The notes under the pieces: generated by a model | Seen by the model: only the letters and a program-made list of their open reading frames with translations | The model's database searches: none | Told to the model about the DNA's origin: nothing | In this document: positions 35,718-44,788 of the stretch, in pieces | Numbering within the stretch: the first letter of the stretch is position 1 | Layout: each line of letters starts with the position of its first letter | Assembly: GCF_900086725.1 (NCBI RefSeq) | Contig: NZ_LT574838.1 | Location: 186,001 to 250,000, forward strand | Length of the DNA: 64,000 nt | Source of the DNA: Bariatricus massiliensis | GTDB lineage: Bacteria > Bacillota > Clostridia > Lachnospirales > Lachnospiraceae | Direction of reading: 5' to 3' | Made by a program: the position numbers and the translations under genes

Positions 35718-36224
35718 CCTAAAAACCATAGGGTTGCACAACAATCTGCCCGCCTATAGCAGATAAAGTGAGTCTACTTCATGATAAGGAAACAACAAAA
35801 ATGGTGCTGTCTACAAGTCATGTTAATATGTGGGTTCTATAAATATACACAGAGGAGTATCGGAGGTATAGCAAATGCCTCTTTGCTGGAACGGAAAGTA
35901 GTCTGGAACCAAAACGGAATCGGTGACGATATACGGCAATGGTTTGAAAATTCAGCCTGCAAACCCGAATCACAGGATTCGGAAAGTCCCAATCAGCAGT
36001 ACACGTTCTGACTCTTTTAAAGTTGAAGTATATACTGTTAAAACAGAGTAAGCTTCTTTACAGAACGGATATTCAGAGACTACCCATCCTCACAGTCGAT
36101 GAGACCTTACATCATCGGCTGTTAACGTATAGTCCAAGTGTGACGTCACATGACGGATTAATATTTGCTCGTCAGCAACAAGGCTTCTCTCACGTTGTTG
36201 CTTACGTTTGTCGGTCTGAGAGAA
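35711..36224 (+). ncRNA. Group I intron-like RNA, copy 4
   Basis: P1 pairing AACCTT with AGGGTT; R CAGAGACTA (near 36074-36082) and S GTATAGTCC (near 36127-36135) both canonical; P2-like and 3' hairpins present. It sits between the most complete tape-measure exons. The full intervening sequence to about 36776 also contains zinc-ribbon gene copy 5 on the minus strand. Confidence 0.72.
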
Positions 36225-36225
36225 A

Positions 36226-36250
36226 TAAGGTCAGGCACAGCCCGACCTTA
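36226..36250 (-). terminator. Terminator-like hairpin between intron core and zinc-ribbon gene 5
   Basis: A stem TAAGGTC/GACCTTA with inner GGC/GCC lies just past the zinc-ribbon stop. A similar hairpin with GTCAGAC/GTCTGAC logic follows copy 1 near 27045-27065. Confidence 0.5.
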
Positions 36251-36267
36251 TACTAGCAATAATGTAG

Positions 36268-36711
36268 TTAAAAGTCTGAACCACAGTTGTTACAATGCCA
36301 CTGGTTGCCCAAATTGTAAAAATTATTTCTAAGCTTTTTAACATTGGTGGAACCACAATATTTACAATGAACTCTTTTGGCTTCCTGTGCAGCCATATCC
36401 TCTAATGTTTGACCATTATACTTTTCAGGTATTTTCTTTGTTTTCATTATTTGATTGCACAAACCCATTGAGGCCGCTAACCCTGTTTTTTGTCTAATCT
36501 TATCATTTATCACCTTCATTTTAGATATTGTCATATCAGGATCTGTTAATAGCGGAAGAAACTCCGATAAATCATACGGATGACCATTAATTAGACATGT
36601 ATTTTCTCCATTTCTGGGAATTGATAATTCTGTCGGACATCCACATTTTATACATTTTTCACTCTTATCGCTAATTTCATAACCACATTCAATACATTTA
36701 ATCAATGCCAT
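36268..36711 (-). CDS. Antisense double zinc-ribbon protein, copy 5
   Basis: A 147-residue protein starting MALIKCIECGYEISDKSEKC. N-terminal ribbon CIECG...CIKCG; central domain with NTCLINGHPYDLSEFLPLL and IPEKYNGQTLEDM; C-terminal ribbon CKYCGSTNVKK...WHCNNCGSDF, the same ending as copy 1. A promoter-like TGTGTTATACT lies upstream on the minus strand (about 36763-36773), overlapping the proposed 3' splice region. Confidence 0.8.
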   Translation of the reverse strand: MALIKCIECGYEISDKSEKCIKCGCPTELSIPRNGENTCLINGHPYDLSEFLPLLTDPDMTISKMKVINDKIRQKTGLAASMGLCNQIMKTKKIPEKYNGQTLEDMAAQEAKRVHCKYCGSTNVKKLRNNFYNLGNQWHCNNCGSDF

Positions 36712-36776
36712 ATTAATTTCTCCTTATCATATATTAAATTAGTAGAATAGCAACTACTATTTAGTATAACACACTG

Positions 36777-39700
36777 TCTCTTAAAACAACAGGTAGTTTA
36801 GTTAATATAGCAAAATCATTTGAAGGTCTATCAGATATAAATGATTATAAAATTTTTGACCTAATTGAAAAGGTAGATAGTTTAGATAGTTTAGATGAAG
36901 TGAAAAAACTGTTTAACATGTCAAGTGTTTCGCCTGATGTGGCAGAAGCAACATTAAATTTGTCAAGGTTTGAAGAAAAAAGTGATGATATTACTGCTAT
37001 AGTAAATTCACTTAAAGAACAAGGTGAAGGGCTTGGAAGCTTTTTTACAGGTATCGGAGCTACTATTGCCCCCATTCTTCCGGCTATCACTGCCATAGGT
37101 GCCGGACTTGCCGTATTTAAACTTTGGGACTACTCCCAACACGGCTTCACACGTGCTTCAGAAGAAGCGCAGGCAGCCGCCTCCGACTACGAAAATGCAA
37201 AAAATGTCTTAGGCTCTCTTAACTCCCAATTAGAAACAACCCAGACTAGAATTGCCCAACTCAAAGCATTACAATCCGCCGGTACTATCACAATTGCAGA
37301 AGAAGCCGAATTAGAAAAACTTCAAAGAACTAATGCTGAACTTGAAGCACAAGCAAGTCTCCAAGAACGTTTAGTTGCACTAAAACAACAAGCATCCTCT
37401 CAAGCTGCTATCACAGCTTCAACAAAATCCCAATCCTATACCGAAGCCATGGAAGAAAAGCATGGCGGGTTCTTAGGAAAAATAATGGGATTCTTCGGTG
37501 GCTCTGAGGATGGAACTTATGTTAGTAAAACTGGCGATCTTAGGCAAGGGACTACTGCTGCAAGTGAATGGGCTGACCAGTATAATGGCGACACCACTGT
37601 TCAAGGACAAATTAAAGGCAATATTGAATCTCTCAAAACCTATGAAGAGGAGCTAGCAAAAGTTAAAAAGGATTTGGCAAAGGCTCCTAATGACGCAAAC
37701 CTATTAAGCCAGCAAAATGATTTAACCGCCAAGATTGAAGACACCACTACCGTTCTCTCTGAACAGGCAAGTACCTTACAAGGTTGGATAGCACAGAGCA
37801 CTGATGCAAACGGTGTCATACCTATGGATGTCAGACCTGATGTGGACAGCTGGACCTCTTCATTAAATGATATTTATAACATTGGTAAATCCGAATCTGA
37901 AGTCAGCAAGAATAATCTTGATACCTACTTCTCTTCTTTAGGCGGAGGTATCATAAAGGATTACCTCGAGAACATTGTAAAATCAGGGGGCAGCGCAAAT
38001 GACGCTTTAGAGGAATTTACAAAAACCGGAATGAAACTCAAGGATATCAAAGTTTCAAAAGAAGGTTTCAAAGAATATTTTGATAATGTCGCCAAATCTG
38101 CGAAAGAGGCAAGCGAGGCTGTCAACACTGTTGACGGTTCTGTTGAAGGTGTGGCCGCAGCCTTCAAAACAGAAAATCAAGATTCCCAATGGAATAGCAT
38201 GTCTAGCTATTTAGCACAAGCTAAGGAGCTGTATAAAAATGGTAAAATCGGAACCGATGATTTTAAAAGTGCTGCACAGTTCCTTTCACCCACCGATATC
38301 ATTTCAGACGGAAATAACCCAGATGCATATGTTCAGGCATGGAATGCTGCGCAAGAAAAGCTAAAGAGATACTTTGATTCAGAAAATCCCATGAACAGTG
38401 CGAATAACTTTAAAGATGATTTAGCCGCACACGGTTTTGGTACTAAAAACGGCAATACCATGAACTGGACAGAAAAATTCAAGACCAGTGCTGATGCTGC
38501 CAAAGAATTAGGACTCAGTATTGAAGCTACTGAAGTACTGATGCATAATCTAGAGTCTTATGGAACTGAGTTTGGCGATATCATGTGGAGCGGCGAGAGC
38601 ATCAAGGAATACAAATCTACCTTGGACGAAATCCAATCTCTTTATGACACTATGGATGAAGGCAGTTCTAAGGACCGATTAAAAGAATTGCTGAAAGGCT
38701 GGAATAAAGAATACGAGTTGGCCGAACAGGATATATCAAATCTAACCGAAGAACAGGTCATTAAAATCAAGTTTGAATATGAGATGGCTGAACTCCAATC
38801 AGAAATTGACAGGCTTCAAAGTTTAGTCGACCAAGGGGATAACTCCGCCCAAACTTATGCCGCACTGAATGCCGCAAAAGAGTCTTATCGTGATAAACGC
38901 GAGACGGAAACAGGCTACGATGAAGAGGACAGTGAAGGCTATAAACGAACATCCGAGAAGGTTGACACATTAAAATCTCAGTTAAGCTCCGTCACCGATA
39001 AGGATAAACGAACTGACATCGTACAAGAGATTTCTTCCCTCTTAGATTTACAAGGGGCCTTTCAGAACGCATTTTCAGATGGAACAGTAACTAATTGGGA
39101 GGAATTCTTAAACTCCGCTCAAGCTGAAGAAGTATTTGATGCTATTGAGCAGAAAACCGGACAAACAAAAGAACAATTGATGGAGGCATATGGGGAGCCG
39201 CAAAAAATTAAGTTTGAAGGCGAAGTTAATAATTTAAATGACATAAAAAATCAACTTGACTCAGTACCTACCGGAAGTACAATTACATATACTGCTCAAG
39301 TTGACGGTGCTGCCGCAACCATTAGTGCTATCAAAAATGAAGATGGCACTATTTCTTATTCAGCCAATATTGGCGGTGCATGGCAAACAGTTTATCCTAT
39401 CACAAATACAGACGGTACTGTCACCTACACAGCTGAAACATCTAAAATTGATTCAGTAAATAATAGTACTAATGGAGGAACCCGTAGTGTTGAATATCAG
39501 GCCAATACATTTGGATTACCAACCTCCCTTCCACCAATAACCCGAACTGTCAATTACACATATTCCTCTACCGCAGAAGCCGCTACCGGCGGATTACACG
39601 GTTTTGTTTATCGTACTCCGTTTAATGGGACAGCTCATGCCTCTGGCGATTGGTCAATAAAGAGAAATGAAAACGCTTTAGTTGGCGAACTTGGGCAAGA

Positions 39701-42700
39701 AACTATTGTTCGTGGCGGAAAGTTTTTCACCGTTGGAGACAGAGGCGCTGAATTTGCTTCTCTTCGTAGAGGTGATATCGTCTTTAACCACAAACAAACA
39801 GAAGAACTCTTCAAAAATGGCCATGTAACTTCTGGCGGAGGACGTGCAAAAGTAGTCATGGGTTCCGCCCTAGCATCCGGCACGGCCTACGCTTCCGGCT
39901 CCAAGGATTCCTACCTCGACTCCCTCACCGACTACTTCGACTGGATCAAGATCCGCATGGATAAGCTCTCCGACGCCACCAAGCGGGCCATCGACTCCAT
40001 CGACACCGCAGTCGGCCTTGCATCCAAGCAGTCCCAGAATACGGCGGCGCTCTCCCAGATTCAAAAGGAAATCTCCGAGAACCAGTCCGCCTACGACCGC
40101 TATCTCTCCCACGCCAACTGGTTTGCCGGGCAGAGCGGCCTAAGTTCCTCCTACCAGTCCCAGATTCAGAACGGCACCCTCGACATCTCCAAGCTGGACG
40201 ACGACACCAAGAAAAAGGTGGACGAGTACAAGAAATGGTACGACCTCGCTCAGGACTGTCTGGACACCGTAAACGAACTGAGGGAAAAGGAAACCAAGCT
40301 GGCACAGGACCGTCTGGAATACATCGAAAAATACTACGATAAGCTCATCGACGCGTCCGACGCCATCAAAGATTTGAATGAGGCAAAGCTTGATTTTGCC
40401 GATGCCATGGGCTACTCACAGGTGAGCGAAGAAGTGCAGGCCCTCATCCGAGATTCCATGAACGAGGAGCTGAAGACCTACAACCACCTCTCCGAACAAC
40501 TTGCCGCCTATCAGGCAGAATTCGACGCCCTCATGTCCAAGGGCTACATTAAGAAAGACTCCGATGCCTACTATGACGGACAGAAGCAGATAGTTGAGTT
40601 CAACAAGGCCATCCTCAAGTCCTCCACCGCCCTCGCCGAATTCGGCGACCAGCTCCGCACGGTAGAATACACCAAACTGGAGCACGTCATCGACAGCCTC
40701 TCCCGGGAGCTGAAGCGTCTGGAAAATATCGCCTCCCTCGACAAGGCAAAAGGAAAACCCGTGGCCGAAGAGCAGTATCAGGCACAGATTGACCAGAACA
40801 ATGCCTCCATAGAGGCGAACTATGAACTTCGGAAAAAGAAGTTGGACGAGCAGAATTTCTACGACGTGGACTCTGAAAAATACCAGAAACTGGCCAAGGA
40901 AATCTCCGATTTAGATTCCGAAATCTTCAATCTCATGGAGGACAACGAAGACTTGAAGGAAAGCATCTGGGAGCTCCGTTTCACCGAACCTTTGGAAAAT
41001 CTCATGGACGGCTACGACCGCACCATGAAGTCAGCCGACAGCCTGCGAAAGCTCATGGATGACGACACCTTCCTAGATGAGAACGGCGCGCTCACGGAAA
41101 ATGGTCTGGCAAACCTCGCCCTGTTGATGCAATCCTACAATACAGCCAAACAGAAGGTTGCCGACTATCAGGCCGCTGTCCGCAAGCTGGACGAAGCCTA
41201 TGCAAGCGGTATCCTCTCCCAGAAGCAGTATGACGAATCCTTAAACGACCTGCTCAAGGACATCCAAAGCTCTGTGGCCGATGTGGAAGACTATAAAGAT
41301 GAAATCATCGACTTATACAAAGATCAGATTAAGGCCGAAGTAGACTACATGCAGGAGTACATCGACAAACGGCAGGAAATGCGCAAAAAGGAAGAAGACT
41401 ACTATGAATTCTCCAAAAAGATGCGCACTAAAAATAAGGATGTCAACCAGCTAAAGGCTCAGATAGCCGCCCTTCAAGGCACCAACAACGCTTCCGCACA
41501 GGCTGAGTTAAAACGCCTGAATCAGGAGCTTGCTGAAAAACAGGAGGAGCTCGATGAGACAAGGCGTGACCACCGCAACGACATGATTGACGAAGGTTAC
41601 GACTCCCTCTCAGACAAACTGGACGATACTCTTGACAAGACACTGCTGGAGATTACCAATAACGCCGAGAAACAGGAACAGGTCATCGCCGACATGCTCG
41701 GCAAAGTCTACCAGAACTACGAGACTACCTACGGTAAGATTAACCAGCTCATCCACAACACTGGTTTCATGGGAGACACAGGCTTCAACCAGAATCTTTC
41801 CGGCCTTGGCACCCAAGCCGGAGCCCAGTCGCAAGTACAGGCAGGAACCACTTCCCAGCCAAACACAAATGCATCCGGCACGGTGACGAATGTCAACACG
41901 GACTCCATCAACCCGAATCCGGGAAATGACCAGATACTGGAGGAAATCAGCAAAGCCCCCAACACAGAGAACCGTCTCGTCGCCGAACTGACCCTCACCC
42001 AAAGCAGCGTTTCTCTTATGGAAGGCAAGTCGGCCAATGTAGGCGCCCGGATCCGCCCCACCGACGCAGCCAACAAAACACTGCAATGGACTTCCTCCAA
42101 CGAGCGTGTCGCCACAGTTTCAAGCGGCTCCATCCATGCCATCAAAGCGGGAAGCGCATCCATCACCTGCGCCACCACCGACGGCAGCGGTTTGACCGCC
42201 ACAGTATCCGTCACAGTCACTGCCCCGCCGCCACCCACTCCACCCGCACCCAAACCGAATACATCAAACAACGGAAACTACGGCGGCATCCCATTTGTCT
42301 ACAAATATGACTCCTACCCCAAGAACAGGCTGAGCGTCAATACCTCCATCGTAGACCGCCTCAAGTCCCACAACTTTGATTCTTCCTTTGGCGCAAGAGG
42401 CACCCTCTACAGCTACTGGTTCGGCGGAGGCTACATGGGAAGCGCGTCCCAGAACACAGCCCTCATCAACAAAATGCGCTCTGCCGGATACCGAAGCGGA
42501 ACCAGATCCGTACCGGCCACAGGGAATGACTGGGTACACGAAGGCGAGATTATCATCCGGCCGTCTGACGGCGGCATCCTCTTCCCTCTCAAACACCGAG
42601 ATGGAGTCATCCCCTCCGGTCTAAGCGAGAACCTCTGGAAACTGGCCGAAAACGCTCCCCGCATCCTAGGAGCCGGACTACTCGACACCACAACAATCAC

Positions 42701-42887
42701 CCCCATATTAGCCCAGCAGAACCAGACCACCAACACCGCCTTCCACTTCGGCACCCTCCTCAACATAGAAGGAAACGCCGACGCCAATACCGTAGAACAA
42801 CTAAAAGACGCCCTCCCCTCACTGGGCCAAGAACTAACCCAAATCGTCTCAAAAGAACTACATAAAGACTGGAAAAAACTACGCTAA
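36777..42887 (+). CDS. Tape measure protein, main exon
   Basis: The frame is open from about 36759, over 40 codons upstream of the first GTG (36900), which has no ribosome site; translation therefore probably comes from an upstream exon. Features: a hydrophobic hairpin (SFFTGIGATIAPILPAITAIGAGLAVF), long coiled coils, a Gly/Ser-rich part near 39600, further coiled coils to about 41750, a BIG2 Ig-like domain (LTQSSVSLMEGKSANVGARI to ATVSVTVTA), and a C-terminal region with VHEGEIIIRPSDGGILFPL. Base composition shifts sharply to higher GC near 39850, so the gene is a mosaic. A length near 2,270 residues after joining predicts a tail of about 340 nm by the usual rule. Confidence 0.9.
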   Translation, partial: SLKTTGSLVNIAKSFEGLSDINDYKIFDLIEKVDSLDSLDEVKKLFNMSSVSPDVAEATLNLSRFEEKSDDITAIVNSLKEQGEGLGSFFTGIGATIAPILPAITAIGAGLAVFKLWDYSQHGFTRASEEAQAAASDYENAKNVLGSLNSQLETTQTRIAQLKALQSAGTITIAEEAELEKLQRTNAELEAQASLQERLVALKQQASSQAAITASTKSQSYTEAMEEKHGGFLGKIMGFFGGSEDGTYVSKTGDLRQGTTAASEWADQYNGDTTVQGQIKGNIESLKTYEEELAKVKKDLAKAPNDANLLSQQNDLTAKIEDTTTVLSEQASTLQGWIAQSTDANGVIPMDVRPDVDSWTSSLNDIYNIGKSESEVSKNNLDTYFSSLGGGIIKDYLENIVKSGGSANDALEEFTKTGMKLKDIKVSKEGFKEYFDNVAKSAKEASEAVNTVDGSVEGVAAAFKTENQDSQWNSMSSYLAQAKELYKNGKIGTDDFKSAAQFLSPTDIISDGNNPDAYVQAWNAAQEKLKRYFDSENPMNSANNFKDDLAAHGFGTKNGNTMNWTEKFKTSADAAKELGLSIEATEVLMHNLESYGTEFGDIMWSGESIKEYKSTLDEIQSLYDTMDEGSSKDRLKELLKGWNKEYELAEQDISNLTEEQVIKIKFEYEMAELQSEIDRLQSLVDQGDNSAQTYAALNAAKESYRDKRETETGYDEEDSEGYKRTSEKVDTLKSQLSSVTDKDKRTDIVQEISSLLDLQGAFQNAFSDGTVTNWEEFLNSAQAEEVFDAIEQKTGQTKEQLMEAYGEPQKIKFEGEVNNLNDIKNQLDSVPTGSTITYTAQVDGAAATISAIKNEDGTISYSANIGGAWQTVYPITNTDGTVTYTAETSKIDSVNNSTNGGTRSVEYQANTFGLPTSLPPITRTVNYTYSSTAEAATGGLHGFVYRTPFNGTAHASGDWSIKRNENALVGELGQETIVRGGKFFTVGDRGAEFASLRRGDIVFNHKQTEELFKNGHVTSGGGRAKVVMGSALASGTAYASGSKDSYLDSLTDYFDWIKIRMDKLSDATKRAIDSIDTAVGLASKQSQNTAALSQIQKEISENQSAYDRYLSHANWFAGQSGLSSSYQSQIQNGTLDISKLDDDTKKKVDEYKKWYDLAQDCLDTVNELREKETKLAQDRLEYIEKYYDKLIDASDAIKDLNEAKLDFADAMGYSQVSEEVQALIRDSMNEELKTYNHLSEQLAAYQAEFDALMSKGYIKKDSDAYYDGQKQIVEFNKAILKSSTALAEFGDQLRTVEYTKLEHVIDSLSRELKRLENIASLDKAKGKPVAEEQYQAQIDQNNASIEANYELRKKKLDEQNFYDVDSEKYQKLAKEISDLDSEIFNLMEDNEDLKESIWELRFTEPLENLMDGYDRTMKSADSLRKLMDDDTFLDENGALTENGLANLALLMQSYNTAKQKVADYQAAVRKLDEAYASGILSQKQYDESLNDLLKDIQSSVADVEDYKDEIIDLYKDQIKAEVDYMQEYIDKRQEMRKKEEDYYEFSKKMRTKNKDVNQLKAQIAALQGTNNASAQAELKRLNQELAEKQEELDETRRDHRNDMIDEGYDSLSDKLDDTLDKTLLEITNNAEKQEQVIADMLGKVYQNYETTYGKINQLIHNTGFMGDTGFNQNLSGLGTQAGAQSQVQAGTTSQPNTNASGTVTNVNTDSINPNPGNDQILEEISKAPNTENRLVAELTLTQSSVSLMEGKSANVGARIRPTDAANKTLQWTSSNERVATVSSGSIHAIKAGSASITCATTDGSGLTATVSVTVTAPPPPTPPAPKPNTSNNGNYGGIPFVYKYDSYPKNRLSVNTSIVDRLKSHNFDSSFGARGTLYSYWFGGGYMGSASQNTALINKMRSAGYRSGTRSVPATGNDWVHEGEIIIRPSDGGILFPLKHRDGVIPSGLSENLWKLAENAPRILGAGLLDTTTITPILAQQNQTTNTAFHFGTLLNIEGNADANTVEQLKDALPSLGQELTQIVSKELHKDWKKLR

Positions 42888-43686
42888 GCCCACACAATAA
42901 CCCAAATCATGAGACGTTAAACAGAACATAACAAAAACACTGCCCGTAGCTCTTAGGGTGCGAAATCAACGTTGCCATCAACATTGATTTCAGCACTCTC
43001 AGAACTACGTGGCCGGGATAAGTGAGGATAAACCATATCGCAGTGGCCTTCCCAGCCTCCACACACATCTCCACTAAGAACTACCGTCTTGAACAAAACA
43101 GAATTGCGGGGGATGTGGATAGGGGAGCCGAGGGGCGGCGGAGAGAGGGGCTGGGGGAATGCGAAGGTTGCGGCGACGTTAAGCGGAACGCAACGAATAC
43201 ACTGCCCGTAGTTCTTAGAGCGCGAAATCAATGTTGCCATCGACATTGATTTCAGCACTCTTAGAAATACGTGGCCGGGATGAGTGAGAGTGGACCGTGT
43301 CGCAGCGGCCCTCTCTTCCCAATCTCCACATACCACCCACAAGAACTACCGTCTTGAACAAACGAAATCCATAAGCATGAGAACTGACGGGATAGGAGGA
43401 GAGCTGGGAGGGGGCGCAAGAGGGGCGGCGTGGGAAAAGAAGGTTGCGGCGACGTTAAGCGGAACGTAACGAATACACTGCCCGTAGTTCTTAGAGCGCG
43501 AAATCAATGTTGCCATCGACATTGATTTCAGCACTCTTAGAAATACGTGGCCGGGATGAGTGAGAGTGGACCGTGTCGCAGCGGCCTTCTTTTCCCACGC
43601 CGCCCCTCTTGCGCCCCCTCCCAGCTCTCCTCCTATCCCGTCAGTTCTCATGTCTCAAAGTTTGTCTTAAAAAGAAAGGAGTACCA
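42888..43686. repeat. Hairpin-repeat array between tape measure and distal tail genes
   Basis: Three copies of a unit of about 140 bp (near 42912-43050, 43178-43315, 43451-43590) each hold GAAATCAATGT/ACATTGATTTC, a perfect 11-bp stem with an 8-nt loop in the last two copies, and flanking bases (TTCTTAGAGCG, AGCACTCTTAGAAATACG) that extend the hairpin. A second motif, AGAACTACCGTCTTGAACAAA, occurs near 43079 and 43342. The last unit is flanked by a perfect 68-bp inverted repeat (43376-43443 and 43585-43652). No gene is supported. Confidence 0.85.
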
Positions 43687-44787
43687 ATGGCAAAAGAATG
43701 TAAAGATTTCACATTTCTAGGAAAAAGTCTCTCCGACCTTTCGGAGCCATATATTTCCGTTGATTTTGACAGTGAACGGGCAAGAGATTTTGCCCTCTCG
43801 CGCAGTATCGAATACGCTGACACTGTCTCTTCCCGCACAGAGCCTTCCATACGCAAAGCGGCTCTGGACGGTCATCTCACCTTCGAGATTCATCTCATCA
43901 AAGATCCGGACTGCTGCCTGACAGAGAATGACCGCATATTTACCGAAACACAGACCCGTGAGCTGGCCCGCTGGCTTACTTCCACCGACACCTCCCAGTT
44001 TCTCCGCTTCACCTACGAGAACGCAGAGGAATCAGACACCTGCCTCTTCTATGGACAGTTTACCGACATCCAGCCATTTCTCGCATCCGGTGAGCTGTAC
44101 GGCCTGCGCCTCACGTTCGAGTGTGCCACCTGCTACGGCTACACCGATGAGATTGTGACCGATGTCCACTGTCAGGGCAGTACCCTCGTCTCGATTCTGA
44201 ATCACAGTGACGACTTGAACCGCTGCCGTTATCCCAAGATACACTTGGAGCCTGAGCAGACAGGCCAAGCCTATCTTGTCAACCTGTCAGACTGCCATAT
44301 TTACGAGGACGGTATGCTCCCAGATGCCTCAGGCAATGAGGCGCTTATGGAACTTCTCAAAGGAAAAGTCGAAGCCTACGCCCTGAATCACGGGCTGGAA
44401 GTCCATTACCGCCCTGACCCTCTGGGCGATACGAAAGTTGTCACGATTGGCAACAATACCGCCATTCAATTTTATTTTGCCGACAGCGACGGCTCCCTCG
44501 CCAAGTGTGCGGCATTTTACCGGGAAACCACACGCTCCTACTATATCATCGAAGGCGGCTTCCTCTGCCTGAACGTGAAAAAGAGCCTTCCTGTCCATAT
44601 GGACTGCGAACATGTCACCCTCTTCGATGACATCGGAAGGATGATTACTTACGAAAGTATCGGCATGAACGATGTAGACTATTTCTATTGGCCCCGGCTT
44701 CTCAGCGGGGAAAATACCTACTTCCTCTATGCGCCGGACTGCCGTTTCACCTTCACTCACAGGGAGCTGAGAAAGGCGGGTGCATAA
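43687..44787 (+). CDS. Distal tail protein (Dit-like)
   Basis: A 366-residue protein from the ATG at 43687, preceded by AAAGGAG. The start (KDFTFLGKSLSDL), the segment AALDGHLTFEIHLIKD and the position between tape measure and tail hub match Sipho_tail/Dit proteins, which form the ring joining tube and tip. The length suggests an extra domain after residue 200 (LVNLSDCHIYEDGMLPD), possibly carbohydrate-binding. Such proteins define non-contractile tails. Confidence 0.8.
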   Translation: MAKECKDFTFLGKSLSDLSEPYISVDFDSERARDFALSRSIEYADTVSSRTEPSIRKAALDGHLTFEIHLIKDPDCCLTENDRIFTETQTRELARWLTSTDTSQFLRFTYENAEESDTCLFYGQFTDIQPFLASGELYGLRLTFECATCYGYTDEIVTDVHCQGSTLVSILNHSDDLNRCRYPKIHLEPEQTGQAYLVNLSDCHIYEDGMLPDASGNEALMELLKGKVEAYALNHGLEVHYRPDPLGDTKVVTIGNNTAIQFYFADSDGSLAKCAAFYRETTRSYYIIEGGFLCLNVKKSLPVHMDCEHVTLFDDIGRMITYESIGMNDVDYFYWPRLLSGENTYFLYAPDCRFTFTHRELRKAGA

Positions 44788-44788
44788 C

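Noticed and set aside
28649..36711. IStron (group I intron plus IS605 element)
   Set aside because: No TnpA or TnpB sequence is present; the intron-linked genes are small zinc-ribbon proteins.
27084..36711. Zinc-ribbon genes as homing endonucleases
   Set aside because: No LAGLIDADG, GIY-YIG, HNH or PD-(D/E)xK motif could be seen; left as unknown function.
36900..42887. Independent translation start at the GTG at 36900
   Set aside because: No ribosome site precedes it and protein-like sequence continues in frame for over 40 codons upstream.
42888..43686. CRISPR array
   Set aside because: Repeats are about 140 bp, only three copies, with unequal spacing and no Cas genes; hairpin-type repeats fit better.
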